NCBI GenBank assembly: GCA_012841375.1
Contig: DUUV01000111.1
Coordinates: 1 to 33,870, forward strand
Origin: Candidatus Fermentithermobacillaceae bacterium
Lineage (GTDB): Bacteria; Bacillota; Sulfobacillia; Fermentithermobacillales; Fermentithermobacillaceae
Direction: 5' to 3'
DNA: 33,870 nucleotides
A model generated the notes under the pieces. The model worked only from the letters and a program-made list of their open reading frames with translations. It did not search any database and had not been told where the DNA came from. Positions within the stretch are counted from its first letter, which is position 1. Each line of letters opens with the position of its first letter. Below are positions 7,484 through 15,584 of the stretch, piece after piece. The position numbers and the translations under genes were made by a program.

Positions 7484-8212
7484 ATGGCAAGAAGACGGGG
7501 TGCGCGACGACGGCGCCGCCCCTTTTTCTATGTAACGAGCGCGCGGGCGGCCATCTTTGGGATTCTCTTGCTCGCAGTCCTTGTGGGCTCAGGCGTGTTT
7601 TCGAGAGCCATCGAAACCGCTACGCCGGCGGGCCCTCTGAAGGGGCAGGTCATCTATTTGGACCCGGGACACGGCGGGATCGATCCGGGAGCCTGCGGCG
7701 CAACGGTCGTCGAGAAAGACGTGGTCCTCCAAGTTGCTCTCTACCTGGGCGTAAAACTGGAGCGGAGCGGCGCCAGAGTAGTCTACTCGAGAACCGGCGA
7801 TTACGACCTAGAATCAGAGGACGTGAGCGACGTCAGGGCGCGCATCGATCTGATAGAATCGTCGGGCGCCACTATGGTAATCTCCCTGCACTGCAACGCC
7901 TTCACTGACCCGTACGAATATGGGGCGCAGACCTTCTACAACGCTCAGAGACACCCGGAGTCACAGCGCCTCGCTGAGATCATCCAGAAAGAGCTGGCCG
8001 AGAACACCGACACCTACCGGGAAGCCTCGGCGCGGATCGACCACTTCATGCTGAATGCCTCCGGGGTTCCTGCTGCCACCGTGGAGCTGGGGTTCTTGTC
8101 GAACCCACATGAGGAAACCCTGCTCGGTTCGGCTTCGTACCGTCAGAAACTGGCTGAGGTTATCTGGCGGGCGGTAATCCAGTTTGTAGAGACTGAGCAG
8201 GAAGAGCTTTAG
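7484..8212 (+). CDS. cwlD: N-acetylmuramoyl-L-alanine amidase, CwlD type
   Basis: The 242-residue protein has an Arg-rich N-terminus (MARRRGARRRRRP), a membrane anchor (about 22-39) and an Amidase_3 domain. Zinc ligands are recognisable as H63 in LDPGHGG, E77 in VVEKD and H136 in SLHCN; the catalytic Glu is in TVELGFLSN near the C-terminus. CwlD with PdaA makes muramic-delta-lactam in the spore cortex, so the gene supports a spore-forming host. Its place after rpsI is the usual one in Bacillota. The SD (GGGGG) is modest. It could be a related germination or lysis amidase, but length and position favour CwlD. Confidence 0.88.
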   Translation: MARRRGARRRRRPFFYVTSARAAIFGILLLAVLVGSGVFSRAIETATPAGPLKGQVIYLDPGHGGIDPGACGATVVEKDVVLQVALYLGVKLERSGARVVYSRTGDYDLESEDVSDVRARIDLIESSGATMVISLHCNAFTDPYEYGAQTFYNAQRHPESQRLAEIIQKELAENTDTYREASARIDHFMLNASGVPAATVELGFLSNPHEETLLGSASYRQKLAEVIWRAVIQFVETEQEEL

Positions 8213-8270
8213 CCTAGAGGCACTGCCGGCCGCCCGGATGAATACCGCTATGGCGGGGCGGGGATCGGCC

Positions 8271-9848
8271 TCAGGATAACGGCTTGTCCATCCCGAGTTT
8301 GGCCATCCGGTAGTACAACGACTGCCTGCTTATCCCCAATGCTCTGGCTGCGCGCGAGACGTTTCCGCCGGCCTCCTCAAGGGCGTCCTTGATGAGCTTC
8401 GCTTCGGTCAGAGCCATCCTGTCATTGATGGTGCCGGCCGGACCCGCCGGATCCGGGTCGTCGATCTCTATGTGACGCCCTCTCAGAGTGTCGGGCAAGT
8501 CGTCTAGAGTGATTACCCGCTTGCCCGGCGCGAGGGCGAGGACGGACTCGATCGTGTTCCTGAGCTCCCTCACGTTGCCAGGCCAGTGGTGAGCGGAGAG
8601 CCGCTCCATCACCTTCGGAGAGTACTCGGGCGGTTTCACTCCGAGGCTTCCGGCGTACGCGGCGGTCATCTCCCGAACGAGTACCGGTATGTCCTCTTTT
8701 CTCTCCCTAAGAGGCGGCAGTTTGATGCAGATAGCCGCCAGGCGGTAGTACAGGTCACTGCGCAGGTGGCCTTGACTCATGGCAACTGCCGGGTCGGTGT
8801 TGGCGGCGGCGATGACACGGACGTCGACCCGTATGAGGCGGCTTCCTCCGATCCGGCGTACCGCCTGCTCTTCGACTGCCCTCAGGAGTTTCGACTGGAG
8901 TGCTGGGCTGGCCGATGACACTTCGTCTAGGAACAGAGTGCCTCCACTGGCCTGCTCAAAGAGCCCTTCCTTATCCAATGCTCCCGTAAAGGCTCCTCTG
9001 GCGCTACCGAACAGCATGCTCTCTGCCAATGACTCAGGAAGTGCCGAGCAGTTCACGGCAACAAAGCGGCGGGCAGACCTGGCGCTCGCGTTGTGAATGC
9101 TCTGCGCGAAGAGCTCCTTTCCGGTTCCTGTTTCACCCCAGATGAGGATAGGTGAACAAGTCGCCGCGGCGCTCTTGGCGGCCGACTTGGCCCGGAGTAT
9201 TGAGGGGCTAACACCCAGGATGTCATCGAACGTGTACATAGTGTAGTTGGGCCTGAGGGCGTTCCTTAACCCCGCCTTGGCCGGCTTCGTGCTTTCCAAG
9301 CCGTCGGCAGGGGCGAAGCCCACAGGCGTGCCCGTACTTGACCTGGTTCCTGCAGGCTTCGTGACCTTCGGCGGGATTTGGTCAAGTTTCTGAGAGAGGT
9401 GCCGCACTCTCGAGATCGTCTTGGCGACCTCAATTGCGGCCACGCACCTACCGGCTACAACTATGGGCATAGTGCTGTTGACCGTAGTGACCAGGTCTCC
9501 GGTTGGTGTCCTGTAGGTCTGGGCGACGTCGTAGATGGGCTCACCTGTCTCCAGCACCTTGAGGAGTGTGCTGTTGTCGGGACTTAGGTGAGGAAATACT
9601 TGCCGGAGGGGACGGTCCAGCACGGCAGACGGATCGATCCCTTCGATAGCTCCCATGGCCGCGTTGTAGAAGATGGTCTTCTCTTCGCTGTTTACTATAT
9701 GTATTCCCTCGTTGATGACGGAGAGGGCGGCGGAATTCACCAACGACGAATAATCACCGGCGCTCGGCATCATGTCAGTCAGGCTCTTCGCAAGTTCTTG
9801 AGCGCCGGAGCGGCTCGCGTATGTTGACCCCTTACCGGTTAGGTCCAT
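8271..9848 (-). CDS. sigma-54-dependent activator (PAS-AAA-Fis), likely regulator of the ornithine cluster
   Basis: I choose ATG 9848 (525 aa), which has GGTGGGG just upstream; an ATG five codons earlier is possible. Residues 38-145 form a PAS-like sensor. The AAA+ domain has Walker A GETGTGKE (238-245), the sigma-54 contact loop GAFTGA (285-290) and Walker B GGTLFLDE (302-309). The C-terminus ends in a Fis-type helix-turn-helix (NVSRAARALGISRQSLYYRM). The domain order is that of RocR-like activators. The gene is divergent from ord across 210 bp that contain both a -24/-12 promoter and repeated TGACA half-sites. I infer that it activates the ornithine cluster in response to a small ligand, perhaps ornithine, and may repress itself because one palindrome lies about 22 bp before its start. 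Confidence 0.93.
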   Translation of the reverse strand: MDLTGKGSTYASRSGAQELAKSLTDMMPSAGDYSSLVNSAALSVINEGIHIVNSEEKTIFYNAAMGAIEGIDPSAVLDRPLRQVFPHLSPDNSTLLKVLETGEPIYDVAQTYRTPTGDLVTTVNSTMPIVVAGRCVAAIEVAKTISRVRHLSQKLDQIPPKVTKPAGTRSSTGTPVGFAPADGLESTKPAKAGLRNALRPNYTMYTFDDILGVSPSILRAKSAAKSAAATCSPILIWGETGTGKELFAQSIHNASARSARRFVAVNCSALPESLAESMLFGSARGAFTGALDKEGLFEQASGGTLFLDEVSSASPALQSKLLRAVEEQAVRRIGGSRLIRVDVRVIAAANTDPAVAMSQGHLRSDLYYRLAAICIKLPPLRERKEDIPVLVREMTAAYAGSLGVKPPEYSPKVMERLSAHHWPGNVRELRNTIESVLALAPGKRVITLDDLPDTLRGRHIEIDDPDPAGPAGTINDRMALTEAKLIKDALEEAGGNVSRAARALGISRQSLYYRMAKLGMDKPLS

Positions 9849-9870
9849 GAGGCACCCCACCATTGAATGA

Positions 9871-9939
9871 CTGTCTATGACAGCGACCGTTCATTTGACA
9901 GGCATGTATGATAATTTGACACTTCCGGGTACTTGTCAG
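9871..9939. promoter_or_regulatory. putative enhancer (UAS) sites for the sigma-54 activator
   Basis: A perfect palindrome CTGTC-TAT-GACAG lies at 9871-9883. Further half-sites follow: TTGACA at 9895-9900 and at 9916-9921 (21 bp apart, two helical turns) and an inverted TTGTCA at 9933-9938. The sites lie about 58-126 bp upstream of the -24 element, a normal enhancer distance. Ownership by the divergent activator is inferred from position. Confidence 0.6.
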
Positions 9940-9996
9940 TTCTACGCGATCCCCAAATTCCCCTCTTATGCTCTACGATTCGCCTCCTCACTTAGA

Positions 9997-10012
9997 TGGC
10001 ACGGAATATGCT
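9997..10012 (+). promoter_or_regulatory. sigma-54 (-24/-12) promoter of ord
   Basis: TGGCACGGAATATGCT matches the consensus TGGCACRNNNNTTGCW at every fixed position except one (A for T next to the -12 GC). The GG and GC are separated by exactly 10 bp. Transcription should start about 10023, leaving a leader of about 36 nt to the ord ATG. Confidence 0.82.
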
Positions 10013-10058
10013 TATGATACGGGTAAGTTGAGACTACTGCTGAGTGGGGGCTGTGCGC

Positions 10059-11102
10059 ATGAACAAGGAATCTGTCAAAGTGCTTCTATGGGGACTTGGA
10101 GCCATGGGCGGCGGGATGGCCCGTATCCTTCTGGAGAAGGAGGGTGTGGAGATCGTGGCCGCCGTCGCTCAGACGCCTGCAAAGGCAGGCAGGGACCTGG
10201 GCGAGGTCACCGGCGTCGAGCGCAGGACCGGGGTGGCGGTCACCAATGACATCGGGGCGGCTTTGGACAGAAAACCCGACGTGGTCCTCTTGAACACCGC
10301 CTCCTTTGTGAAAGAAGTGTTCCCGCAGATAAAGCTGATTTTGGAGCGCGGTTCCAACGTGATCACCATCGCCGAGGAGATGGCTTACCCTTGGGCTTCC
10401 GAACCGGAGCTCTCGGATGAGATCGACCGGCTCGCCAAAGCCGCCGGCAAGACCGTTTTGGGTACCGGGATCAACCCGGGCTTTGTCCTGGACACCTTGG
10501 TCCTGGCTCTCACCGGGATTTGCTCGGACATCAAACACATCCACGCCAAGAGGGTGAATAACCTGGCGCCCTTCGGGCCCACGGTAATGCGCACCCAGGG
10601 GGTGGGTACGACCCCCGAAGGCTTCAAGCAGGGGCTGGAGAGCGGAGAGATAGTCGGACACGTTGGGTTCAGGCAGTCGGCCTACCTCATCGGAAAAGGC
10701 CTGGGTTGGGACATAGACAGAGTGGTTGAGGAACGGGAACCCATCATCACCAACGTGCCGAGGAAGACGCAGTACATAGAAGTCGCGGCGGGAAATGTGG
10801 CCGGGTGTAGGCACACCGCAAGGGCATACGTGGGAGACCGGGAAGTCGTGTTCCTGGAGCACCCCCAACAGATATGTCCCGAGGCCGAAGGAGTGGAGAC
10901 CGGCGATTACATCACCATCGACGGCACTCCGCCCGTAAACCTGTCCATAAGGCCCGAGATCCCCGGGGGCATCGGTACAATGTCCATAGCCGTGAACATG
11001 ATCCCCGATGTCTGTGCGGCCAGGCCCGGCCTCTTGACCATGGTCGACCTTCCCGTGCCCCGCGGGATAGTGGGTTCCTTCGCGACTGCGACGCGCGGCT
11101 GA
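10059..11102 (+). CDS. ord: 2,4-diaminopentanoate dehydrogenase
   Basis: Ord oxidatively deaminates (2R,4S)-2,4-diaminopentanoate, the aminomutase product, to 2-amino-4-oxopentanoate with NAD(P)+. The 347-residue product has an N-terminal Rossmann motif GLGAMGGG and a dihydrodipicolinate-reductase-like layout, with [20 protein letters not shown] typical of the Ord family. I choose ATG 10059. A GTG at 10044 is in frame, but only about 21 nt would remain between the predicted transcription start and it, with no SD. It is the first gene after the sigma-54 promoter. A 113-nt gap without clear signals separates it from ortA. Assignment is strengthened by the adjacent ortAB and oraSE. Confidence 0.93.
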   Translation: MNKESVKVLLWGLGAMGGGMARILLEKEGVEIVAAVAQTPAKAGRDLGEVTGVERRTGVAVTNDIGAALDRKPDVVLLNTASFVKEVFPQIKLILERGSNVITIAEEMAYPWASEPELSDEIDRLAKAAGKTVLGTGINPGFVLDTLVLALTGICSDIKHIHAKRVNNLAPFGPTVMRTQGVGTTPEGFKQGLESGEIVGHVGFRQSAYLIGKGLGWDIDRVVEEREPIITNVPRKTQYIEVAAGNVAGCRHTARAYVGDREVVFLEHPQQICPEAEGVETGDYITIDGTPPVNLSIRPEIPGGIGTMSIAVNMIPDVCAARPGLLTMVDLPVPRGIVGSFATATRG

Positions 11103-11215
11103 CGCGTACTGACTTGCACCGACGCGCACCGGCGCGCAGCCAATGAAGAGAAGGCCGGAAAAGCACATAAAGGCCGGACGACGGACGAAAATCCTTGTGA
11201 AAGGTGGAAGATATT

Positions 11216-11530
11216 GTGAGCCAGAAGTGCGGTAAGGGTGACTGGGTCATGATCCACCAGGTCATCCTCGAGCCTCACCAACGCAGCAAAGACGTACCTG
11301 AGGATACGGCAAAAGTGCCGCTGGAGGCCTGGATCAAGGGGTGGGCGGTAGACAGCGCCACAGTCGGCGAGGAAGTTCAAATAACGACCCTGGCCGGGCG
11401 GACCGTGAAGGGACGTCTGGTCGAGGTGAACCCCGGGTTCACCCATACCTACGGGCCCGCGGTGCCCGAGCTTGCCCCGGTAGGGCGGGAGCTCAGGACG
11501 GTTCTCAAGGAGGCGAAGGGACGTGGCTAG
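11216..11530 (+). CDS. ortA: 2-amino-4-oxopentanoate thiolase, small (alpha) subunit
   Basis: OrtA with OrtB cleaves 2-amino-4-oxopentanoate with CoA to acetyl-CoA and D-alanine. I choose GTG 11216 (104 aa), 7 nt after GGTGGA; a GTG four codons upstream has no SD. Family features are GDWVMIHQVILEP, VPEDTAKVPLEAWIKGW and VKGRLVEVNPGFTHTYG. The 3' end overlaps ortB by 8 nt, indicating coupled, probably equimolar synthesis of the two subunits. Confidence 0.93.
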   Translation: MSQKCGKGDWVMIHQVILEPHQRSKDVPEDTAKVPLEAWIKGWAVDSATVGEEVQITTLAGRTVKGRLVEVNPGFTHTYGPAVPELAPVGRELRTVLKEAKGRG

Positions 11531-12947
11531 AGACACCTCATATGAAGCGGTGATGGCCCGGCAGAACGAGATAATGAAGAAGTCTCTGGGCATGGACTAC
11601 GAGCAGTATGTTCGCGGCCCCATAGCCTTTGACTACGAGGCGATGATGTCGGGGACCGGATATACCCTGGAGAAGATACGCGAGATCCAGAGGGAAGTCG
11701 GAGTGGGAGATACGCCGCTATTGGAGCTCCGCAACGTCACCGAACTGGTCAGGCGGAACGCCAAGCCCGGGTACGGCGCCCGGATCCTCGTCAAGGACGA
11801 GTCCTGCAACCCGTCGGGCAGTTTCAAAGACAGAAGGGCGTCGGTTTCCTTGTATCACGCCGCCAAGATGGGCTATCCGGGGGCTTTGGCTGCTACATCG
11901 GGCAACTACGGGGCGGCCGTGGCCTCTCAAGCGGCCATGAGAAACCTCGGGTGCATAGTCGTGCAGGAAGTCTACGACTCAAGGCACGTAGGACAACCCG
12001 AGATCATTGAGAAGACCAGAAAGTGCGAGGCCTTCGGGGCCGAGGTCGTGCAGCTTACCGTCGGACCGGAGCTCTTCTACGTGGCGCTCATGCTTCTTGA
12101 GGAGACCGGCTATTTCAACGCTTCACTCTACAGTTCCTTTGGAGTCGCGGGCATCGAGACTCTCGGGGTCGAGATAGTAGAGCAGTGCCGCCAGAGGTAC
12201 GGCAAGGACCCCGCTTACGTAGTGGTGACTCACGCAGGTGGCGGGAATGTGACCGGGACCGCCAGGGGTCTCCGGAAAGCCGGAGCAGCGAACACTACCG
12301 TGATCGGCGCCAGCGTGGACCTGAGCGGGCTTCACATGGCTTCGGACCGGGACTTCAACCGCAAGTCCTTTACGACCGGCCACACGGGCTTTGGGGTCCC
12401 ATTCGCCACGTGGCCCGACCGTACCGACGTCCCCAAGAACGCCGCTCGACCGCTCAGGTACCTAGATAGATATGTGACCGTCACCCAGGGCGAGGTCTTC
12501 TACGTGACCGAAGTCACCGCCACCGTCGAAGGGCTTGAGCGTGGACCCGCCGGAAACACGTCACTGGCTGCCGCCATACCTTTGGCCGCCGAGCTTCCCG
12601 AGGATGAGATAGTGGTCGTCCAGGAGACCGAGTACACAGGCGCGGGCAAGCATCCCCAGGCTCAGCTCGACTTCGCGAGAAGGAACGGAGTCGAGGTCAG
12701 GCGGGGAGATCCCAAGGAGAACGTCCCGGGGAAGGCCATCGTGATCCCCGAGAGTTTTTCCCAGCTTCACGTCACCGAAATGTCGCTTGACCGCATGAAG
12801 AGGTCCTACATAAGGAACGCCGTCCAGAGGAACGGTCTCACAGAGGTCACCGGGGACGAACTCCAGTTCCTTTCCGAGGATACGAGGCTCTCTCCCGAGG
12901 CCGTCCAAGCGGTGTTGAGCGAGTTTGGGGTGAAAGTGCGTGGATAG
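11523..12947 (+). CDS. ortB: 2-amino-4-oxopentanoate thiolase, PLP-binding (beta) subunit
   Basis: OrtB is the 474-residue PLP subunit of the thiolase and resembles threonine-synthase-like fold-type II enzymes. The PLP lysine is K102 in NPSGSFKDRRAS, and a glycine-rich phosphate loop is seen in THAGGGNVTGTARG. The GTG start at 11523 has AAGGAGG inside the end of ortA. It overlaps ortA by 8 nt and oraS by 8 nt. The reaction ends the pathway, delivering acetyl-CoA (for substrate-level ATP through acetyl phosphate) and D-alanine. Confidence 0.95.
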   Translation: MARDTSYEAVMARQNEIMKKSLGMDYEQYVRGPIAFDYEAMMSGTGYTLEKIREIQREVGVGDTPLLELRNVTELVRRNAKPGYGARILVKDESCNPSGSFKDRRASVSLYHAAKMGYPGALAATSGNYGAAVASQAAMRNLGCIVVQEVYDSRHVGQPEIIEKTRKCEAFGAEVVQLTVGPELFYVALMLLEETGYFNASLYSSFGVAGIETLGVEIVEQCRQRYGKDPAYVVVTHAGGGNVTGTARGLRKAGAANTTVIGASVDLSGLHMASDRDFNRKSFTTGHTGFGVPFATWPDRTDVPKNAARPLRYLDRYVTVTQGEVFYVTEVTATVEGLERGPAGNTSLAAAIPLAAELPEDEIVVVQETEYTGAGKHPQAQLDFARRNGVEVRRGDPKENVPGKAIVIPESFSQLHVTEMSLDRMKRSYIRNAVQRNGLTEVTGDELQFLSEDTRLSPEAVQAVLSEFGVKVRG

Positions 12948-13308
12948 AGACGATCTGCTGGAAAAGCGGCGGCAGGAGATTAAGAGTCTTTCGGACGACG
13001 AGCTTAAAGAGCGGTTCTGGCGCCTTGCCGGCGAAATCGTGAAGCCCCTTTACGACCTGGCATACACGCACACTTCGCCCTCAATCGAAAGATCGGTACT
13101 CCTCAGGATGGGCTTTTCGAGCCTGGAGTCGAAGGCTATCGTCTCGCAAGCCGAAAAGAGACACCTATTGGGGAAAGGCGCCGGGCACCTGGTGCTCAAG
13201 TACGCCGGGATGACCAAGAAGCCCTATCTGGAAGCCGGCAAGGACCTGTGTGTCGACCAGGAGGCTTGGGATGAACTCAAGGCGGCATTTGAAAGGGGGG
13301 CGTCCTGA
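12940..13308 (+). CDS. oraS: D-ornithine 4,5-aminomutase, small subunit
   Basis: OraS is the small subunit of the adenosylcobalamin- and PLP-dependent D-ornithine 4,5-aminomutase, which moves the 5-amino group to C4 to make 2,4-diaminopentanoate. The 122 residues match the family length; KERFWRLAGEIVKPLYDLAYTHTSPSIERSVLLRMGF is the conserved region (broken here across positions 24-60). Start GTG 12940 overlaps ortB by 8 nt, and the TGA overlaps the oraE ATG by one base. The subunit has no cofactor site of its own. Confidence 0.93.
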   Translation: MDRDDLLEKRRQEIKSLSDDELKERFWRLAGEIVKPLYDLAYTHTSPSIERSVLLRMGFSSLESKAIVSQAEKRHLLGKGAGHLVLKYAGMTKKPYLEAGKDLCVDQEAWDELKAAFERGAS

Positions 13309-15584
13309 TGTCGGTGGACCGAACCGAAAAACCGGACCTCTCCAAGAAGCCGGATTCATCAAGGAGAGTCAACCCGTGGGGGAAGCTTGATCCATCCAAG
13401 AAACTGGATGTCCGCGAGATACTCCGGGACCTCCAGAACTACCGCCCCAGGCGGAATGGTTGGACCTGGAGGAAGAGAGTCCCGGACAACGCCGTGGGCC
13501 CCTTCCGGTACAAGGAGACGTCGGAACCGCTGGAGCGTTCGGTACCCCTTCCCGCCGCCAAGTACTTCGGCGGGATCGATCCCCAGCCTGACTACGTCAT
13601 CACCACCGAGATCGCCTCGGGACGCTTTGAAGACGACATAAGGCGGATGAGGATGGCCGCCTGGCACGGCGCGGATCACATGATGGTCATCCGCACCACC
13701 GGGCAGAGCCACATCGACGGCCTCCTGGAGGGGACTCCCGAGGGCGTCGGCGGAATCCCGATCACAAGGAAGCAATTGAGGGCCACCCGAAAGGCCCTGG
13801 ACCTAATTGAGGACGAGGTGGGCCGTCCAATCAATTTCCACTCATACGTTTCCGGCGTAGCGGGACCCGAGATAGCCGTCCTCTTCGCCGAGGAAGGAGT
13901 GAACGGCGCCCACCAGGACCCCCAGTACAACGTCTTGTACAGGAACGTCAACATGCAGCGGTCCTTTGTGGACGCCGCCGTGGCCAAGGCGATAATGGCA
14001 GAATTCGGGATGCTCCAGATAGACGGCGCTCATAACGCCAACGCCACCGCGCGGGAAGCGTGGAAGGTCATGCCCGAGCTCCTGGTTCAGCACGCCATCA
14101 ACTGCGCGTTTTCGCGGGCTGTGGGGATGGACCCGGGCAAGATCGCCCTATCCTCGGTCCCGCCCACGGCGCCTCCGGCTCCGGCCATGTCTTATGACCT
14201 GCCGTACGCCGTCGCCGTGAGATGGCTGTTTTCGGACTACAAGATCAGGGCTCAACAGAACACCAGGTATATCGAATCCGACGCACGGGAAGCCACGGTA
14301 ACCCATACCATCAACTTGGTGCTGTCGAGACTGACTTCCGCCGACGTGCAGAGCACGATCACGCCCGACGAAGGCCGGAACGTCCCTTGGCACTACAACA
14401 ACCTGGCGGCCGTCGACACCGCCAAGCAGGCGCTACTTGCGGTTGACGGGCTCAAAGACATGCTGGAGGTCAGGAAGGATGGTCCCGTCGGGGGGACCGT
14501 GAGGGACCTGGCCGAGCGGGCAGTCCTGTACCTTGAAGAAGTAAAGGAAAAGGGCTATTTCCAAGCCGTGGCGGACGGCATGTTTGTCGACTCGGGTTTC
14601 TATCCCGAGAGGCACGGCGACGGCATCAGGCGGGATCCCAACGGCGGCATCGGTTACGGCAGCATCGTTCTGAGGGAACCCGATTACTTCGCGCCCGTAT
14701 GCAACCACTTCGGGTACCAGGACCCGGCCAGGGTGCGGGAGCGCCCTTGCGATGAGATAGACGGCTGTACCTTTTGCGCTCCCCAGAAGATAGTCTACAT
14801 CGACGAGCTTGACCCCCAGGACAACGTCGAAAACCGGTTGGCTGGAGCGGCCGAAGACATGGGAGAGGGCAATATCAAGCCAGAAGTGCAGTGGGCCGGA
14901 GACGGCTACATAACGCTCACCATGTTCATACCCGAGGCTGAGCGAGTAGCCGAGTATGCTGCCCTGGAGATAGCCAAGCGGCTGAACTTGGAGAACCCTG
15001 AGGTCATCCACAAGGGCATCGCTCATCCGGCAGAAGGGACGCTTGTCGAGGTGAAGGCGGTTGTGCCTTTCGCCATCGCGCGCGATTCTCTCAAGATACC
15101 CGACAAGCCAAGCATCCTCTCTGCCGAGGAGATCAGGGAAGACGTGCAGCGGACGCCCCTTAAGGTCGTGTGCGCCACCGTCGGAGAAGATGAGCACTCG
15201 GTGGGGATGCGGGAGATCATCGACATCAAACACGGCGGCATCGAGGGATTTGGCATAAAGGCGACATACCTGGGGACGTCTGTGCCCGTGGATAAGGTGG
15301 TAAACGCGGCGATCGAGGAAGACGCGGACGCCATCTTGATCTCCACCATCATAAGCCACGCCGATATTCACCGGAAGAACATGGAGCGCCTGGCGCAGCT
15401 TTGTGAGGAGAAGGGCGTCAGGCAGAAGTTCATACTGGTCGGCGGCGGCACCCAGGTAACCAACGACCTGGCCGTTCAGGCCGGGCTGGATGCCGGGTTC
15501 GGACGGGGCACAAAAGGGATTCACGTGGCCTCGTTCCTCGTGAAGAGGCGCAGAGAGCTTCGCGGTACGGAGAGTCCTCCATGA
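13308..15584 (+). CDS. oraE: D-ornithine 4,5-aminomutase, large catalytic subunit
   Basis: The 758-residue subunit has a TIM-barrel that binds substrate and PLP phosphate, and a C-terminal Rossmann domain carrying B12. The base-off cobalamin motif DEHSVG provides H630, and the PLP-lysine is K641 in DIKHGG. Their 11-residue spacing matches what I recall for the Clostridium sticklandii enzyme (H618/K629), so both cofactor sites look intact. A short Lys/Asp/Pro/Ser-rich extension with repeated SKKPD/SKKLD-like units precedes the conserved start near residue 35. Translation is coupled to oraS (TGATG) and to the next gene (ATGA). Confidence 0.96.
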   Translation: MSVDRTEKPDLSKKPDSSRRVNPWGKLDPSKKLDVREILRDLQNYRPRRNGWTWRKRVPDNAVGPFRYKETSEPLERSVPLPAAKYFGGIDPQPDYVITTEIASGRFEDDIRRMRMAAWHGADHMMVIRTTGQSHIDGLLEGTPEGVGGIPITRKQLRATRKALDLIEDEVGRPINFHSYVSGVAGPEIAVLFAEEGVNGAHQDPQYNVLYRNVNMQRSFVDAAVAKAIMAEFGMLQIDGAHNANATAREAWKVMPELLVQHAINCAFSRAVGMDPGKIALSSVPPTAPPAPAMSYDLPYAVAVRWLFSDYKIRAQQNTRYIESDAREATVTHTINLVLSRLTSADVQSTITPDEGRNVPWHYNNLAAVDTAKQALLAVDGLKDMLEVRKDGPVGGTVRDLAERAVLYLEEVKEKGYFQAVADGMFVDSGFYPERHGDGIRRDPNGGIGYGSIVLREPDYFAPVCNHFGYQDPARVRERPCDEIDGCTFCAPQKIVYIDELDPQDNVENRLAGAAEDMGEGNIKPEVQWAGDGYITLTMFIPEAERVAEYAALEIAKRLNLENPEVIHKGIAHPAEGTLVEVKAVVPFAIARDSLKIPDKPSILSAEEIREDVQRTPLKVVCATVGEDEHSVGMREIIDIKHGGIEGFGIKATYLGTSVPVDKVVNAAIEEDADAILISTIISHADIHRKNMERLAQLCEEKGVRQKFILVGGGTQVTNDLAVQAGLDAGFGRGTKGIHVASFLVKRRRELRGTESPP

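Noticed and set aside
8213-8270. Terminator between cwlD and the sigma-54 activator
   Set aside because: GC-rich imperfect pairing is possible (GGCCG with CGGCC), but the stem is interrupted and no U-tract follows on either strand.
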